From Vibrio pectenicida (GTDB lineage Bacteria; Pseudomonadota; Gammaproteobacteria; Enterobacterales; Vibrionaceae), in the NCBI GenBank assembly GCA_024347015.1, contig AP024889.1:248001-312000 (forward strand): a DNA stretch of 64,000 nucleotides. The letters are read 5' to 3'. A program made the translations under genes and the position numbers. The notes under the pieces were generated by a model, which saw only the letters and a program-made list of their open reading frames with translations, was not told the origin of the DNA and searched no databases. Position 1 is the first letter of the stretch, and each line of letters begins with the position of its first letter. This document shows positions 50,075-62,748 of this stretch, one piece after another.

Positions 50075-50569
50075 ATGGCTTTAAACCTTCAAGACAAAAA
50101 AGCAATTGTTGCTGAAGTCAACGAAGCTGCCAGTGGTGCACTTTCTGCAGTTGTAGCTGATTCTCGTGGCGTTGAAGTGGGCGCGATGACTTCTCTACGT
50201 AAACAAGCTCGTGAAGCGGGTGTTTATGTAAGAGTTGTTCGCAACACGCTAATACGTCGTGCGGTTGAAGGTACAGACTACGAGTGTCTAACAGACACTT
50301 TCACTGGTCCTACTCTAATCGCGTTCTCTAATGAGCACCCAGGTGCTGCAGCGCGTCTTTTTAAAGACTTCGCTAAAGAGAATTCAAACTTCGAGATCAA
50401 AGCTGCTGCATTTGAAGGTGCGCTAGCTGACGCTGAAGTACTAGCGACACTACCAACTTACGACGAAGCAATTGCACGCTTAATGATGTGCATGAAAGAA
50501 GCTTCTGCTGGCAAGCTGGTACGTACTATCGCAGCACTACGTGATCAAAAAGAAGAAGCTGCGGCATAA
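50075..50569 (+). CDS. rplJ: 50S ribosomal protein L10
   Basis: L10 anchors the L7/L12 stalk and autoregulates its operon. With the start at 50075, after AGGAG, the product is 164 residues beginning [30 protein letters not shown] is the rRNA-binding segment; the C-terminal helix carries L7/L12 dimers. The frame extends upstream, but only this ATG has a ribosome site. Confidence 0.97.
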   Translation: MALNLQDKKAIVAEVNEAASGALSAVVADSRGVEVGAMTSLRKQAREAGVYVRVVRNTLIRRAVEGTDYECLTDTFTGPTLIAFSNEHPGAAARLFKDFAKENSNFEIKAAAFEGALADAEVLATLPTYDEAIARLMMCMKEASAGKLVRTIAALRDQKEEAAA

Positions 50570-50626
50570 GCCTTGCTTTTTTCTGGTTGCTTAATAAACT
50601 TATTGTTGATTTAAAAGAGAATTGTT

Positions 50627-50995
50627 ATGTCTATTACTAACGAGCAAATCCTAGATGCAGTTGCAGAAATGTCTGTAATGCAAGTTGTTGAACTAATCGA
50701 AGCGATGGAAGAGAAATTCGGCGTTTCTGCTGCTGCTGCTGTTGTAGCTGGCGGAGCTGCTGGTGGCGAAGCTGCTGCTGAGCAAACTGAGTTTGACGTA
50801 ATCCTAGAATCTGCTGGCGGCAACAAAGTTGCTGTAATCAAAGCGGTACGTGGCGCGACTGGCCTAGGTCTTAAAGAAGCTAAGGCTCTAGTAGACGGCG
50901 CTCCTACAGCTCTTAAAGAAGCTATAGAGAAAGATGAAGCTGAAGCTCTTAAAGCTCAGCTAGAAGAAGCTGGTGCAAGTGTTACTGTTAAGTAA
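50627..50995 (+). CDS. rplL: 50S ribosomal protein L7/L12
   Basis: L7/L12 forms the flexible stalk that recruits translational GTPases. The 122-residue product has the N-terminal dimerisation domain (1-32), an Ala/Gly hinge (about 35-52), and the C-terminal domain [21 protein letters not shown] strong attenuator follows before rpoB. Confidence 0.98.
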   Translation: MSITNEQILDAVAEMSVMQVVELIEAMEEKFGVSAAAAVVAGGAAGGEAAAEQTEFDVILESAGGNKVAVIKAVRGATGLGLKEAKALVDGAPTALKEAIEKDEAEALKAQLEEAGASVTVK

Positions 50996-51010
50996 TTATT
51001 GCATAGTTTC

Positions 51011-51026
51011 TTAGCCTAACGGCTAA
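51011..51026 (+). repeat. Short hairpin after rplL
   Basis: TTAGCC and GGCTAA pair around a 4-base loop just ahead of the attenuator; it may help RNA processing. Confidence 0.4.
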
Positions 51027-51027
51027 T

Positions 51028-51058
51028 GGCTGGTGGTTTTATAACCACCAGCCTTTTT
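51028..51058 (+). terminator. rplL-rpoB attenuator
   Basis: GGCTGGTGGTT and AACCACCAGCC form a perfect 11-bp stem with a 4-base loop and a T5 tail. In E. coli this position holds a partial terminator that sets the lower level of rpoBC; the same role is inferred. Confidence 0.85.
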
Positions 51059-51226
51059 GCGCTGTAGGGGTTGGGTGATTTTTCCGCTGTTTGGGCACCC
51101 AAGTTCCTAGCAAAAAACATTTCATGACAGCTTTATGAAATGTCACTACAGTCAAACAGTTGTTAGTCACTGTCTATGAATAATCCTAGACAGTTTGGGT
51201 CACTTATCAGCGAGCTGAGGAACCCC

Positions 51227-54200
51227 ATGGTTTACTCTTATACCGAGAAAAAGCGCATCCGTAAGGACTTTGGTACTCGTCCACAAGTGTTGGACATTCC
51301 ATATCTGCTATCGATCCAGCTTGATTCGTTCGAAAAATTTATCGAACAGGATCCTGAGGGTCAATACGGTCTTGAAGCTGCTTTCCGTTCTGTATTTCCA
51401 ATTCAGAGCTACAACGGCAATTCCGAGCTGCAATACGTTAGCTACCGTCTTGGTGAGCCAGTTTTTGATGTTAAAGAATGTCAAATTCGTGGCGTAACTT
51501 ATTCAAAACCACTACGTGTAAAATTACGCTTAGTTATTTTTGATAAAGACGCGCCAGCAGGTACTGTAAAAGACATTAAAGAACAAGAAGTCTACATGGG
51601 CGAAATACCGCTTATGACAGACAATGGTACCTTCGTTATTAATGGTACCGAGAGGGTTATCGTATCCCAGCTACATAGAAGTCCAGGTGTATTCTTCGAC
51701 AGCGATAAGGGTAAGACTCACTCTTCAGGTAAAGTTCTATATAATGCGCGTATTATTCCTTACCGTGGTTCATGGCTTGATTTCGAGTTTGATCCTAAGG
51801 ATAACCTATACGTACGTATTGACCGTCGTCGTAAACTTCCTGCTTCTATTATCCTTCGTGCATTGGGTAAAACCACAGAAGAGATCCTAGACATCTTCTT
51901 TGAGAAGGTGAACTTCGAGGTGAAAGATCAGACTCTACTTATGGAGCTGGTCCCAGATCGCCTACGTGGTGAAACGGCATCATTTGATATTGAAGCGAAG
52001 GGCAAAGTCTACGTTGAAACGGGTCGTCGTGTTACTGCACGTCATATCCGTCAACTTGAAAAAGATGGCGTAGAACATATTGAAGTACCAGTTGAGTACA
52101 TTGTAGGTAGAGTTTCATCAAAAGATTATATCAATGAAGCAACTGGCGAAATTATCGTTGCTGCTAACCAAGAAATTAATCTTGAAGCACTAGCAAACCT
52201 ATCTCAGGCTGGTCATAGAGCATTAGAAGTTCTATTTACCAACGATCTAGATCATGGCCCATTCATGTCAGATACATTACGCGTTGACAGTACTGTCGAT
52301 CGTATTTCTGCTTTGGTAGAGATCTACCGCATGATGCGCCCTGGTGAGCCACCAACGAAAGAAGCCGCTGAATCATTATTTGACAGCTTATTCTTCTCAG
52401 AAGAACGTTACGATCTGTCTACTGTTGGCCGCATGAAGTTCAATAGCTCGATTGAGCGTGACGATGCTCAAGAGCAAGGCACGCTAGATGAGCTAGACAT
52501 CATCGAGGTGATGAAGAAGCTTATCGCTATTCGTAACGGCATCGGAGAAGTTGACGATATTGACCACTTAGGTAACCGTCGTATCCGTAGTGTTGGCGAA
52601 ATGGCTGAGAACCAGTTCCGTGTTGGTCTAGTGCGCGTTGAGCGTGCGGTTAAAGAACGCCTAAGTCTAGGTGATCTTGATGCAATCCTGCCTCAGGATC
52701 TCATTAACGCTAAGCCAATTTCTGCTGCAGTTAAAGAATTCTTTGGCTCCTCTCAGCTTTCACAGTTTATGGATCAAAACAACCCATTATCAGAAGTGAC
52801 GCACAAACGTCGTATCTCTGCTTTGGGTCCAGGTGGTTTGACTCGTGAGCGTGCAGGTTTTGAAGTTCGAGACGTACATGTGACTCACTATGGTCGCTTG
52901 TGTCCTATCGAAACACCAGAAGGTCCAAATATCGGCCTGATCAACTCTCTATCTGCATTTGCACGTTGTAATGAGTTCGGTTTCCTTGAGACGCCATACC
53001 GCCGTGTCGTTGATGGTGTTGTTACTGGCGAGGTAGATTACCTATCTGCTATTCAGGAAGGTCAATACGTTATCGCTCAGGCGAACACAGTGTTGAGCGA
53101 AGAAGGTACGTTTGCTGAAGAGCTAATCACAGCTCGCCAGAAAGGCGAATCTGGTTTACACCCGCGTGACCATGTAGATTACATGGATGTTGCGACTAAC
53201 CAAGTTGTGTCTATCGCTGCTTCACTTATCCCGTTCCTAGAACACGATGATGCGAACCGTGCACTGATGGGTGCGAACATGCAACGTCAAGCTGTTCCGA
53301 CACTGAAAGCTGATAAGCCTTTGGTCGGTACAGGTATCGAACGTAATATCGCAGTAGATTCAGGTGTTACAGTCGTTGCTAAACGTGGTGGTATGATTCA
53401 ATCTGTTGATGCATCTCGTATTGTTGTTAAAGTTAATGAAGACGAGCTGATTCCTGGTGAAGCTGGCATCGATATCTACAACTTAACCAAATATACTCGT
53501 TCGAACCAAAATACGTGTATCAACCAGCGTCCAGCTGTTATGCCTGGCGAACCTGTTGCACGTGGTGACGTTCTAGCTGATGGTCCTTCAACAGACCTTG
53601 GTGAGCTTGCGCTTGGTCAGAACATGCGCATCGCATTTATGCCTTGGAATGGTTACAACTTTGAGGACTCTATCCTAGTTTCTGAACGTGTTGTTCAAGA
53701 AGATCGTTTCACGACTATCCACATTCAAGAGCTATCTTGTGTGGCACGTGATACCAAGCTTGGATCTGAAGAGATCACTGCTGATATTCCAAACGTAGGT
53801 GAGTCTGCTCTGTCTAAATTAGATGAGTCAGGTATCGTTTATATTGGTGCAGAAGTGAAGGGTGGTGACATCCTAGTCGGTAAAGTAACGCCTAAAGGTG
53901 AAACTCAGTTAACTCCTGAAGAAAAGCTACTGCGTGCTATTTTTGGTGAAAAAGCGTCAGACGTTAAAGATACGTCCCTGCGTGTACCAAATTCAGTTTC
54001 GGGTACTATCATCGATGTTCAAGTATTTACTCGTGACGGTGTTGAAAAAGACAAACGTGCACTTGAAATTGAACAGATGCAGCTTAAAGAGGCGAAGAAA
54101 GACCTTACTGAAGAGTTCCAGATTCTTGAAGGTGGTCTTCTAAACCGTGTTAAAGCTGTTCTGATTGACGGTAGTTACACTGAAGCTAAACTTGACGCTA

Positions 54201-55255
54201 TCGATCGTAAGAAGTGGTTAGAGCTGACGCTTGAAGATGATGCTCAACAGACTCAACTTGAGCAATTGGCTGAGCAGTACGATGAGTTAAGAGCAGACTT
54301 TGATAAGAAGTTTGAAACTAAACGTCGTAAGATCACTCAAGGTGATGACTTAGCTCCAGGTGTATTGAAGATCGTTAAAGTTTACCTCGCGGTTAAACGT
54401 CGTATTCAGCCTGGTGATAAAATGGCAGGTCGTCATGGTAACAAAGGTGTAATCTCAAAGATTAACCCTGTTGAAGACATGCCTTACGATGAAAAAGGTC
54501 AGCCTGTTGACATCGTACTTAACCCTCTGGGTGTACCTTCTCGTATGAACATAGGTCAGATTCTAGAAGTACACTTGGGTCTGGCAGCCAAAGGTATTGG
54601 TGACAAGATCAACCAAATGCTCAAAGAGCAGCAGGAACTGGCTAAATTCCGTGACTTCCTGCAGAAGGTTTACGATCTTGGTGATACTCGTCAGATAGTC
54701 GATGTCGCATCTTTGACTGATGATGAAGTGCGTACCTTGGTTAATAACCTACGTGGTGGTTTACCAATAGCAACACCGGTCTTTGATGGTGCTTCTGAGC
54801 AATCGATCAAAGATTTACTAAAACTGGGTGAACTACCAGAATCTGGTCAGTTGGCTCTGTTTGATGGTCGCACTGGTGATGCATTTGAGCGTCCTGTAAC
54901 GGTTGGTTACATGTATATGCTCAAGCTGAACCACCTTGTTGATGACAAGATGCACGCTCGTTCAACGGGTTCGTACAGTCTAGTTACTCAGCAACCACTT
55001 GGTGGTAAAGCTCAATTTGGTGGCCAGCGTTTCGGTGAGATGGAAGTATGGGCACTGGAGGCATATGGTGCAGCTTACACTCTGCAAGAAATGCTAACGG
55101 TTAAGTCTGATGACGTTAACGGCCGTACCAAGATGTATAAAAACATCGTCGATGGTAACCATAGCATGGAACCTGGCATGCCAGAATCGTTCAACGTATT
55201 GTTGAAAGAGATCCGCTCGCTAGGTATCAATATCGAGCTAGAAGACGAAGAGTAA
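51227..55255 (+). CDS. rpoB: DNA-directed RNA polymerase subunit beta
   Basis: RpoB is the 1342-residue beta subunit, exactly the usual gamma-proteobacterial length when started at 51227 ([16 protein letters not shown], with GAGG upstream); the frame opens 17 codons earlier. The rifampicin region ([22 protein letters not shown]) shows no obvious resistance substitution. The active-site [12 protein letters not shown] block is intact. Confidence 0.98.
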   Translation: MVYSYTEKKRIRKDFGTRPQVLDIPYLLSIQLDSFEKFIEQDPEGQYGLEAAFRSVFPIQSYNGNSELQYVSYRLGEPVFDVKECQIRGVTYSKPLRVKLRLVIFDKDAPAGTVKDIKEQEVYMGEIPLMTDNGTFVINGTERVIVSQLHRSPGVFFDSDKGKTHSSGKVLYNARIIPYRGSWLDFEFDPKDNLYVRIDRRRKLPASIILRALGKTTEEILDIFFEKVNFEVKDQTLLMELVPDRLRGETASFDIEAKGKVYVETGRRVTARHIRQLEKDGVEHIEVPVEYIVGRVSSKDYINEATGEIIVAANQEINLEALANLSQAGHRALEVLFTNDLDHGPFMSDTLRVDSTVDRISALVEIYRMMRPGEPPTKEAAESLFDSLFFSEERYDLSTVGRMKFNSSIERDDAQEQGTLDELDIIEVMKKLIAIRNGIGEVDDIDHLGNRRIRSVGEMAENQFRVGLVRVERAVKERLSLGDLDAILPQDLINAKPISAAVKEFFGSSQLSQFMDQNNPLSEVTHKRRISALGPGGLTRERAGFEVRDVHVTHYGRLCPIETPEGPNIGLINSLSAFARCNEFGFLETPYRRVVDGVVTGEVDYLSAIQEGQYVIAQANTVLSEEGTFAEELITARQKGESGLHPRDHVDYMDVATNQVVSIAASLIPFLEHDDANRALMGANMQRQAVPTLKADKPLVGTGIERNIAVDSGVTVVAKRGGMIQSVDASRIVVKVNEDELIPGEAGIDIYNLTKYTRSNQNTCINQRPAVMPGEPVARGDVLADGPSTDLGELALGQNMRIAFMPWNGYNFEDSILVSERVVQEDRFTTIHIQELSCVARDTKLGSEEITADIPNVGESALSKLDESGIVYIGAEVKGGDILVGKVTPKGETQLTPEEKLLRAIFGEKASDVKDTSLRVPNSVSGTIIDVQVFTRDGVEKDKRALEIEQMQLKEAKKDLTEEFQILEGGLLNRVKAVLIDGSYTEAKLDAIDRKKWLELTLEDDAQQTQLEQLAEQYDELRADFDKKFETKRRKITQGDDLAPGVLKIVKVYLAVKRRIQPGDKMAGRHGNKGVISKINPVEDMPYDEKGQPVDIVLNPLGVPSRMNIGQILEVHLGLAAKGIGDKINQMLKEQQELAKFRDFLQKVYDLGDTRQIVDVASLTDDEVRTLVNNLRGGLPIATPVFDGASEQSIKDLLKLGELPESGQLALFDGRTGDAFERPVTVGYMYMLKLNHLVDDKMHARSTGSYSLVTQQPLGGKAQFGGQRFGEMEVWALEAYGAAYTLQEMLTVKSDDVNGRTKMYKNIVDGNHSMEPGMPESFNVLLKEIRSLGINIELEDEE

Positions 55256-55330
55256 TCCCCGCGGGGTTATTTGGTTGAAGGTGCTCACTTTTGCGGGTGA
55301 GCTCCTTCTAACTCCTTACAGGAGCTGATT

Positions 55331-58300
55331 GTGAAAGACTTATTAAACTTTCTAAAAGCACAGCATAAGACCGAAGAATTTGATGCAATCAAAATCGGTC
55401 TATCTTCACCGGATATGATTCGTTCATGGTCTTTTGGTGAAGTTAAAAAACCTGAAACGATCAACTATCGTACGTTCAAACCTGAACGTGATGGTCTGTT
55501 CTGTGCGCGTATTTTTGGTCCAGTAAAAGACTATGAATGTCTTTGTGGCAAATATAAGCGTCTGAAACACCGTGGTGTTATCTGTGAGAAGTGTGGCGTT
55601 GAAGTTACACAAACTAAAGTTCGTCGTGACCGTATGGGCCACATCGAACTTGCTTCACCAGTTGCTCACATCTGGTTCCTAAAATCATTACCGTCTCGTA
55701 TCGGTCTACTGATGGATATCCCTCTACGTGATATCGAGCGTGTTCTTTACTTCGAAATGTACGTAGTAACTGAACCAGGTATGACTGATCTAGAAAAGTC
55801 TCAGATGCTAACTGAAGAAGAGTATCTGGATCGTCTAGAAGAGTGGGGTGATGAATTCACAGCTAAGATGGGTGCAGAAGCGATCAAAGACCTTCTTGCG
55901 TCTATGGATTTGCCTGCTGAAATTGAAGAAATGCGTGAAGAGCTTCAGTCTACTAATTCTGAAACTAAGCGTAAGAAAATCACTAAGCGTTTGAAGCTAG
56001 TTGAAGCTTTCGTTCAATCTGGAAACAATCCAGAGTGGATGATCTTAACTGTTCTTCCGGTACTTCCGCCAGACCTACGTCCTTTAGTGCCGCTAGATGG
56101 TGGTCGTTTTGCGACTTCAGATCTGAACGATCTTTATCGTCGCGTTATTAACCGTAACAACCGTTTGAAGCGCTTATTAGAGCTTGCGGCGCCGGACATT
56201 ATCGTACGTAATGAAAAACGTATGTTACAAGAGTCTGTCGATGCACTGCTAGATAATGGTCGTCGTGGTCGTGCGATCACAGGATCTAACAAGCGTCCTC
56301 TGAAATCTCTTGCTGATATGATCAAGGGTAAACAAGGTCGCTTCCGTCAGAACCTTCTCGGTAAGCGCGTAGACTATTCTGGCCGTTCTGTAATTACAGT
56401 AGGTCCATACCTTCGTCTACATCAGTGTGGTCTTCCTAAAAAGATGGCACTTGAGCTATTCAAACCATTTATCTACAGCAAACTTGAGACGCGCGGTTTA
56501 GCCACGACAATCAAAGCGGCTAAGAAGATGGTAGAGCGTGAAGAAGCGGTAGTTTGGGATATTCTAGACGAAGTTATTCGTGAGCACCCTGTATTACTCA
56601 ACCGTGCACCTACACTTCACCGTCTAGGTATTCAGGCGTTTGAACCTGTACTTATTGAAGGCAAAGCGATTCAGTTACACCCACTAGTGTGTGCAGCGTA
56701 TAACGCCGACTTCGATGGTGACCAAATGGCGGTTCACGTACCTCTAACTCTAGAGGCACAGCTTGAAGCGCGTACTTTGATGATGTCGACAAACAACATT
56801 CTGTCGCCAGCGTCAGGTGATCCTATCATCGTACCTTCTCAGGACGTTGTATTGGGTCTTTACTACATGACTCGTGAAAAGATCAACGTCAAAGGCGAAG
56901 GTATGTACCTTGCTAGTTCAGCTGAAGCTGAGAAAGCATACCGTACTAAGTCTGCAGAGCTGCATGCTCGCGTTAAAGTTCGAATCACTGAGACAGTAAA
57001 AGATGAAGACGGCAATAGCACCACAGAGACTAAATTAGTTGATACAACTATTGGTCGTGCAATGCTATGGCAAATCGTTCCATCTGGTCTTCCATTTAGC
57101 ATCGTCAACCAAAAGTTAGGTAAGAAGCAAATCTCTCATCTACTTAATGAGGCTTATCGTAAGCTAGGTTTGAAAGATACAGTTATTTTCGCTGACCAAA
57201 TCATGTACACAGGTTTTGCTTATGCAGCATTGTCTGGTGTTTCTGTTGGTATCGACGATATGGTTGTACCTGATGCGAAGTACACTGAAATCGAAGCTGC
57301 TGAAGCTGAAGTTCGTGAAATACAAGAACAGTATCAGTCTGGTCTCGTGACTGCCGGTGAGCGTTACAATAAAGTAATCGATATTTGGGCATCAACCAAT
57401 GATCGTGTTGCGAAACTGATGATGGAAAACCTTTCATTTGAAACAGTGGCTAACCGTGAAGGTGAAGATGAGCAACAAGAGTCTTTCAATAGCATCTATA
57501 TGATGGCTGACTCGGGCGCTCGTGGTTCTGCTGCTCAGATTCGTCAGCTTGCAGGTATGCGTGGTCTAATGGCTCGTCCAGATGGGTCTATCATTGAAAC
57601 GCCTATCACAGCGAACTTTAAGGAAGGCCTAAACGTACTTCAGTACTTTATCTCAACGCACGGTGCTCGTAAGGGTCTTGCGGATACGGCACTGAAAACA
57701 GCTAACTCAGGTTACCTAACTCGTCGTCTAGTAGACGTTGCTCAAGATGTTGTTGTTCATGAACATGATTGTGGCACTCGTCAAGGTATCGACATGATGC
57801 CTCATATTGAAGGTGGTGATGTTAAAGTTGCGCTTTCTGAGCTTGCTCTAGGTCGTGTTGTTGCAGAAGATGTACTTAAACCTGGTACTGGCGATGTTCT
57901 GATCTCACGTAATACTCTCATTGATGAGAAGTGGTGTCAGATCATGGAAGACAACTCCGTAGACAAAATCCAAGTACGTTCAGTCGTTACTTGTGATGCT
58001 GACTTCGGTTGTTGTGCACAGTGTTATGGTCGTGATCTAGCACGTGGTCACCTAGTAAACCAAGGTGAAGCAGTAGGCGTTATTGCTGCTCAGTCTATCG
58101 GTGAGCCAGGTACACAGCTTACGATGCGTACTTTCCACATTGGTGGTGCGGCATCGACTGCCGCGGCAGAAAACAGCATCCAAGTTAAAACGACAGGTAC
58201 TGTAAAACTGCACAATGCTAAATTTGTTACTAATAAAAAAGGTAAGCTCGTTATCACTTCACGTGCATCTGAGCTAACCATTATTGATGAATTTGGCCGC

Positions 58301-59533
58301 ACTAAAGAGAAACACAAACTTCCATATGGTTCTCTGTTGAGCAAAGGTGACAACCAAGCTGTTGATGCTGGCGAAACAGTAGCAAACTGGGAAGCGCATA
58401 CCATGCCAATCATCACTGAAGTGGCAGGTCGTATCCAGTTTGTAGATATGATCGATGGTGTGACAGTTTCTCGCCAAACTGATGATCTAACAGGCTTATC
58501 TTCTAGTGAAGTAACAGAAGCTGCCGCTAGACCAGTAGCTGGTAAGGACATGCGCCCAGCTATCAAGCTTATTGATGCTGCAGGCAAAGATGTAATGATT
58601 CCTGGAACAGATATGCCAGCTCATTACTTCTTACCTGGTAAAGCGATTGTGAACATCGAGGATGGTGCAGAAGTAGGTGTAGGTGACACGCTTTCTCGTA
58701 TTCCTCAGAAATCTGGCGGAAACAAAGACATCACTGGTGGTCTACCACGAGTTGCTGATTTGTTCGAAGCTCGTAAGCCGAAAGAGCCTGCAATTCTTGC
58801 TGAGCACACAGGTACTGTGAGCTTTGGTAAAGAAACTAAAGGTAAGCGTCGTTTAGTTATCACTCGTGACGGCGGTGACGCTTACGAAGAGATGATTCCG
58901 AAGCATCGCCAGCTTAACGTATTCGAAGGTGAGAAGATTGAACGTGGTGATGTGATCGCTGATGGTCCAGAGTCTCCACATGATATTCTACGTCTACGTG
59001 GCATCCATGCTGTGACTCAGTACATTGCCAACGAAGTTCAAGAAGTATATCGTCTACAGGGCGTTAAGATTAACGATAAGCACATTGAGACTATCGTTCG
59101 TCAAATGCTTCGTAAGTGTACCATTACTTTCGCAGGTGACTCAGAGTTCCTAGCTGGTGAGCAAGTGGAGTATGCAAATGTTAAGATTGCTAACCGTCAA
59201 TTAGAAGCAGAAGGCAAAGAGCCAGCTCGCTTCGAACGTGAGCTATTAGGTATCACGAAGGCGTCGTTAGCAACTGAATCTTTCATCTCTGCGGCATCGT
59301 TCCAGGAGACAACTCGCGTGTTAACAGAAGCAGCAGTTTCTGGTAAGCGTGACGAGTTACGTGGTCTGAAAGAAAACGTTATTGTTGGTCGTCTAATACC
59401 AGCAGGTACAGGTTTCGCTTACCACCAAGATCGTCAAGCTAAGCGTGTTGAAGAGCAAGAAGGCCCATCTGTTGAACAAGCAACAGATAATTTAGCTGCC
59501 TTGCTTAATGCAGGTTTCTCAGTTGAAGAGTAA
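55331..59533 (+). CDS. rpoC: DNA-directed RNA polymerase subunit beta'
   Basis: RpoC is the 1400-residue catalytic beta' subunit. It has the zinc-binding CLCGKYKR...CEKCG at about 70-88, the catalytic NADFDGDQM near residue 460, and the second zinc site [15 protein letters not shown]. The E. coli protein has 1407 residues. It is separated from rpoB by 75 bp with short hairpins and ends at a strong terminator. Confidence 0.98.
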   Translation: MKDLLNFLKAQHKTEEFDAIKIGLSSPDMIRSWSFGEVKKPETINYRTFKPERDGLFCARIFGPVKDYECLCGKYKRLKHRGVICEKCGVEVTQTKVRRDRMGHIELASPVAHIWFLKSLPSRIGLLMDIPLRDIERVLYFEMYVVTEPGMTDLEKSQMLTEEEYLDRLEEWGDEFTAKMGAEAIKDLLASMDLPAEIEEMREELQSTNSETKRKKITKRLKLVEAFVQSGNNPEWMILTVLPVLPPDLRPLVPLDGGRFATSDLNDLYRRVINRNNRLKRLLELAAPDIIVRNEKRMLQESVDALLDNGRRGRAITGSNKRPLKSLADMIKGKQGRFRQNLLGKRVDYSGRSVITVGPYLRLHQCGLPKKMALELFKPFIYSKLETRGLATTIKAAKKMVEREEAVVWDILDEVIREHPVLLNRAPTLHRLGIQAFEPVLIEGKAIQLHPLVCAAYNADFDGDQMAVHVPLTLEAQLEARTLMMSTNNILSPASGDPIIVPSQDVVLGLYYMTREKINVKGEGMYLASSAEAEKAYRTKSAELHARVKVRITETVKDEDGNSTTETKLVDTTIGRAMLWQIVPSGLPFSIVNQKLGKKQISHLLNEAYRKLGLKDTVIFADQIMYTGFAYAALSGVSVGIDDMVVPDAKYTEIEAAEAEVREIQEQYQSGLVTAGERYNKVIDIWASTNDRVAKLMMENLSFETVANREGEDEQQESFNSIYMMADSGARGSAAQIRQLAGMRGLMARPDGSIIETPITANFKEGLNVLQYFISTHGARKGLADTALKTANSGYLTRRLVDVAQDVVVHEHDCGTRQGIDMMPHIEGGDVKVALSELALGRVVAEDVLKPGTGDVLISRNTLIDEKWCQIMEDNSVDKIQVRSVVTCDADFGCCAQCYGRDLARGHLVNQGEAVGVIAAQSIGEPGTQLTMRTFHIGGAASTAAAENSIQVKTTGTVKLHNAKFVTNKKGKLVITSRASELTIIDEFGRTKEKHKLPYGSLLSKGDNQAVDAGETVANWEAHTMPIITEVAGRIQFVDMIDGVTVSRQTDDLTGLSSSEVTEAAARPVAGKDMRPAIKLIDAAGKDVMIPGTDMPAHYFLPGKAIVNIEDGAEVGVGDTLSRIPQKSGGNKDITGGLPRVADLFEARKPKEPAILAEHTGTVSFGKETKGKRRLVITRDGGDAYEEMIPKHRQLNVFEGEKIERGDVIADGPESPHDILRLRGIHAVTQYIANEVQEVYRLQGVKINDKHIETIVRQMLRKCTITFAGDSEFLAGEQVEYANVKIANRQLEAEGKEPARFERELLGITKASLATESFISAASFQETTRVLTEAAVSGKRDELRGLKENVIVGRLIPAGTGFAYHQDRQAKRVEEQEGPSVEQATDNLAALLNAGFSVEE

Positions 59534-59552
59534 TAGCGAATAAATCGCGTTT

Positions 59553-59577
59553 AAAGGCACCTTCGGGTGCCTTTTTT
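59553..59577 (+). terminator. Intrinsic terminator after rpoC
   Basis: AAAGGCACC and GGTGCCTTT enclose a stable TTCG tetraloop and run into six Ts. Confidence 0.92.
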
Positions 59578-59632
59578 GTTTTCTAATCTTTACAAGACTG
59601 CTTTAGTAAAGAAAGCGGTTACTACAAAGTTA

Positions 59633-60121
59633 TCAAGCGCCAGGCGGTACCGCTAAGCTATCCGCAATTAATTGGATTAATTGATCTTCTACTTCAAATC
59701 GTACTTCTAGTATTTCCCCAATTAATGATAGGTCACTATCAAAAGATTCAAGAGGCTCATCATCTGTAACGGCTGCATACTTATCGGTAAAATTAAGTAC
59801 TGGATCTGTAGTAAGAACGATCCGCCCATAGGTTGTGTTTATTTCTTCAGTCGCTTCGAATCCCGTTGAACGCCATTTATCCATCACCATGTCATAGATC
59901 TTAAAATGCCCTTCAGATATATAATCGACTAGGTGTTGGCAAAATATTTGGAGTTCGTTTTTTGTCGGAAGCGAAGAAAGTGTCGTTTTTACCGAGGTGG
60001 GTTGGAGAGCTGCGAGTTTACAATACTCAACAATAAGTGACTGTCTGGTTTCAAGCCAGTGGTCAATAAGCTCACTTGAGCCACCCCATTGTTCTTGTGT
60101 TTGTTTGAATTTATTCAGCAT
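59633..60121 (-). CDS. rsd: Anti-sigma-70 regulator Rsd
   Basis: Rsd binds sigma-70 region 4 and shifts RNA polymerase toward alternative sigma factors in stationary phase. The 162-residue all-helical product begins MLNKFKQTQEQWGGSSELIDHWL, a family hallmark. I chose 60121 since GAGG lies eight bases before it; an ATG two codons earlier is too close to that site. It diverges from nudC, as in E. coli. Confidence 0.93.
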   Translation of the reverse strand: MLNKFKQTQEQWGGSSELIDHWLETRQSLIVEYCKLAALQPTSVKTTLSSLPTKNELQIFCQHLVDYISEGHFKIYDMVMDKWRSTGFEATEEINTTYGRIVLTTDPVLNFTDKYAAVTDDEPLESFDSDLSLIGEILEVRFEVEDQLIQLIADSLAVPPGA

Positions 60122-60305
60122 GACCATATCCTCATGATCGAGCCACTTTTGCAGTGACAGTTACGCTTTGACTCCCAAAGCACATGCAGAGCAAAACTTC
60201 TCGTTCTTACTAGAATTTATAGCTAGAAACTCGCTCTGCTACAAACTCTGGTATGAATTAAGATTGCCAGTAAAATGAATGAACTGCAAGCAAAGAGGGA
60301 CGGTA

Positions 60306-61082
60306 ATGTTAAACAAGAATGATAGAAAGCGAATGGACAATGCTTATTGGTGTGTCGTATCTGGAAGTGAGGTTTGGTTGGTCGACAACGCATTACCTTG
60401 TGGTTCCGCTCAGGAGCTATCACTACCACAAAATGCAGGGATAAAAATTGGTGACTATCAAAACTTACCGGTGATGTGGCTAAATACATATGAAATTGAT
60501 CAAGAGTTACCAATGACCGAGTTACGTGAATGCTTGGCTTTTTCTGAATCACTGTTCTTACTCATTAGTAAGGCAATTCAATATGGTCATATGACTCAAA
60601 CATTAAGATTTTGCAATATTTGTGGCGGTAGGAATCATCTTAATAATACCCAGCTAGCGATGCAGTGTAGCGATTGTCGAACCTTACATTACCCGCGAAT
60701 ATTTCCTTGTATCATAGTTGCAGTCCGTAAAGGGAAACAAATATTATTAGCCCAGCACGCTCGTCATCGCAATGGTATACATACGGTTATTGCTGGTTTC
60801 GTTGAAGTGGGTGAGACTCTTGAGCAATGTGTGGTTCGTGAAGTTAAAGAAGAAACCGGTATCGATATTACCAATATTCGCTATTTTTCGAGTCAGCCTT
60901 GGGCGTTTCCATCGAGTTTAATGGTTGGTTTTTTGGCTGACTATCAATCTGGTGAGCTTAAACCGGATCATACTGAGCTTGATAATGCTAAGTGGTATTG
61001 TGCCCATGAACTCCCATTGATTGCTCCACATGGAACGATAGCTAGGGCATTAATCGAGCAGACGTTGGAGGATTGTGGTTAG
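60306..61082 (+). CDS. nudC: NAD-capped RNA hydrolase / NADH pyrophosphatase NudC
   Basis: NudC removes the NAD cap from RNA 5' ends and hydrolyses NADH. The 258-residue product (start at 60306, after GAGGGACGG) has the zinc ligands C103, C106, C121 and C124 and the Nudix box [20 protein letters not shown] at 164-183 with the SQPWAFP motif that identifies NADH pyrophosphatases. hemE follows after a 325-bp gap holding a candidate sRNA. Confidence 0.95.
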   Translation: MLNKNDRKRMDNAYWCVVSGSEVWLVDNALPCGSAQELSLPQNAGIKIGDYQNLPVMWLNTYEIDQELPMTELRECLAFSESLFLLISKAIQYGHMTQTLRFCNICGGRNHLNNTQLAMQCSDCRTLHYPRIFPCIIVAVRKGKQILLAQHARHRNGIHTVIAGFVEVGETLEQCVVREVKEETGIDITNIRYFSSQPWAFPSSLMVGFLADYQSGELKPDHTELDNAKWYCAHELPLIAPHGTIARALIEQTLEDCG

Positions 61083-61159
61083 AGAGGATCATGTTCTGTC
61101 GGTGATTGTGATCTTCTAAAGGACTTGACCTTTATTGGTAATGTGATGGTTGTTTAAAG

Positions 61160-61183
61160 AAAAAAACCCTCCGAGAGGGAGGG
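61160..61183 (-). terminator. Minus-strand intrinsic terminator without a gene
   Basis: Six G-C-rich base pairs with a 5-base loop, then U7 on the minus strand only. The plus-strand continuation is GGTAAG, so it does not serve nudC. Confidence 0.75.
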
Positions 61184-61265
61184 GGTAAGTAAGATGTCGT
61201 TATGAGATGCTGAGTAACAGGTACTCAGGTTATAATTATTATTTTTGCTAGCGGGGAGATTTTTA
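61160..61265 (-). ncRNA. Candidate small RNA between nudC and hemE
   Basis: On the minus strand a -10-like TATAAC (61271-61276) precedes about 105 nt that contain a perfect 7-bp hairpin (CTGAGTA and TACTCAG, 61210-61228, 5-nt loop), a pyrimidine-rich single-stranded stretch, and an intrinsic terminator (CCCTCC-loop-GGAGGG) followed by seven Us at 61160-61166. This is the layout of Hfq-binding sRNAs. No minus-strand gene lies between hemE and this terminator. No good -35 is seen, so an activator may be needed. I do not recognise the sRNA. Confidence 0.5.
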
Positions 61266-61407
61266 TCACTGTTATAGATTGGGTGCAAATTAAGCACTGA
61301 TTTAAACGTTAATAACTTGACCTAGGTTACAAAGCACGCCGCTTTTAGTCGTCAAACAGTGTTAGAATAGCCGCGATAAATCGAAGATCAATAGTTGGAA
61401 ATACGGA

Positions 61408-62475
61408 ATGACTGAACTTAAAAATGATTGTTATCTGCGTGCACTTTTAAAGAAACCAGTAGATTACACCCCAGTATGGATGATGCGCCAAGCGGGACGC
61501 TATTTACCGGAATATAAAGCAACTCGTGCTGAAGCGGGTGATTTTATGTCTCTGTGCAAAAATGCTGAGTTAGCATCAGAAGTCACTCTTCAGCCATTAC
61601 GTCGTTTCCCTCTTGATGCTGCTATTTTATTTTCTGATATTTTAACTATCCCCGATGCTATGGGTTTAGAGTTACGTTTTGCAGCAGGCGAAGGTCCTGT
61701 GTTTGATAAACCGATTACCTGTAAGGCTGATGTGGAAAAAATTGGTATTCCAGATCCTGAAGGTGAATTGCAATATGTGATGAATGCGGTGCGCCAAATA
61801 CGCAAGGACTTAAATGGAGAGGTTCCATTAATTGGTTTCTCTGGTAGCCCTTGGACATTGGCAACTTACATGGTTGAGGGGGCAAGCTCAAAGGCGTTTA
61901 CTAAGATCAAGAAGATGATGTATGCAGAACCACAAGTACTTCATGCCTTATTGGATAAGCTGGCAGATAGTGTTATCCAATACCTTAATGCCCAAATTAA
62001 GGCTGGAGTTCAGTCTGTGATGGTTTTTGATACTTGGGGTGGAGTTTTGACTCCGCGTGATTATCATCTGTTTTCATTGCAGTATATGGAAAAAATTGTT
62101 GATGGATTGATTCGAGAAAATGATGGTCGTCGAGTTCCTGTGACCTTGTTTACCAAAAATGGTGGTATGTGGTTAGAAAAAATCGCAGCGACAGGCTGTG
62201 ATGCTGTTGGTTTAGATTGGACGATTAATATTGAAGAGGCAGTTAAGCGTGTCGGAGATAAAGTGGCACTACAAGGAAATATGGATCCTTCGATGCTGTA
62301 CGCTTCACCAGAGAGAATTCGTCAAGAAGTTGCAGATATCTTAAAAGGGTTTGGGGAAGGAGGAACTGGCCATGTATTTAATTTAGGTCATGGTATCCAT
62401 CTTGATGTGCCACCGGAAAATGCTGGTGTTTTTGTTGATGCCGTGCACGAATTATCTAAGCCTTACCACAAATAA
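61408..62475 (+). CDS. hemE: Uroporphyrinogen decarboxylase
   Basis: HemE removes four carboxyl groups from uroporphyrinogen III to give coproporphyrinogen III in haem synthesis. The 355-residue TIM barrel has the signature [15 protein letters not shown] near 22-36 and the catalytic aspartate in [13 protein letters not shown], with [13 protein letters not shown] near 147. Length matches E. coli. A TAGAAT at 61363-61368 may be its -10. It ends at a terminator. Confidence 0.97.
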   Translation: MTELKNDCYLRALLKKPVDYTPVWMMRQAGRYLPEYKATRAEAGDFMSLCKNAELASEVTLQPLRRFPLDAAILFSDILTIPDAMGLELRFAAGEGPVFDKPITCKADVEKIGIPDPEGELQYVMNAVRQIRKDLNGEVPLIGFSGSPWTLATYMVEGASSKAFTKIKKMMYAEPQVLHALLDKLADSVIQYLNAQIKAGVQSVMVFDTWGGVLTPRDYHLFSLQYMEKIVDGLIRENDGRRVPVTLFTKNGGMWLEKIAATGCDAVGLDWTINIEEAVKRVGDKVALQGNMDPSMLYASPERIRQEVADILKGFGEGGTGHVFNLGHGIHLDVPPENAGVFVDAVHELSKPYHK

Positions 62476-62488
62476 ACATACATTCGCT

Positions 62489-62519
62489 AAAGCGTCTGGC
62501 TTAACTAGACGCTTTTTTT
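62489..62519 (+). terminator. Intrinsic terminator after hemE
   Basis: AGCGTCT and AGACGCT arms, extended by AA/TT, with a 9-base loop and seven Ts. Confidence 0.85.
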
Positions 62520-62748
62520 GTTAGTATGTTTTAAATATGACGGCTTATTATTATGATTTTTATCACTATTTTATAGTTTGATGTTTGTGGTATCTTGCTA
62601 TTGAATCATGATTTAATAATGTAGAGTGGTAATGCAAGGTCATTTCAGCTTTGCATAAAAAATTCATAACTGGACGACAAATTAGCTCTAAAGGTATATA
62701 AACCCAAATTATACTGACATTTTTAATTGCAGAGGATACGGGAAACGA

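Noticed and set aside
51176..51226. Upstream in-frame extension of rpoB by 17 codons
   Set aside because: The standard start at 51227 has GAGG and gives the usual 1342 residues.
58090..58587. 165-codon antisense frame inside rpoC
   Set aside because: Long only because of rpoC codon bias; composition is a mirror of the beta' reading frame.
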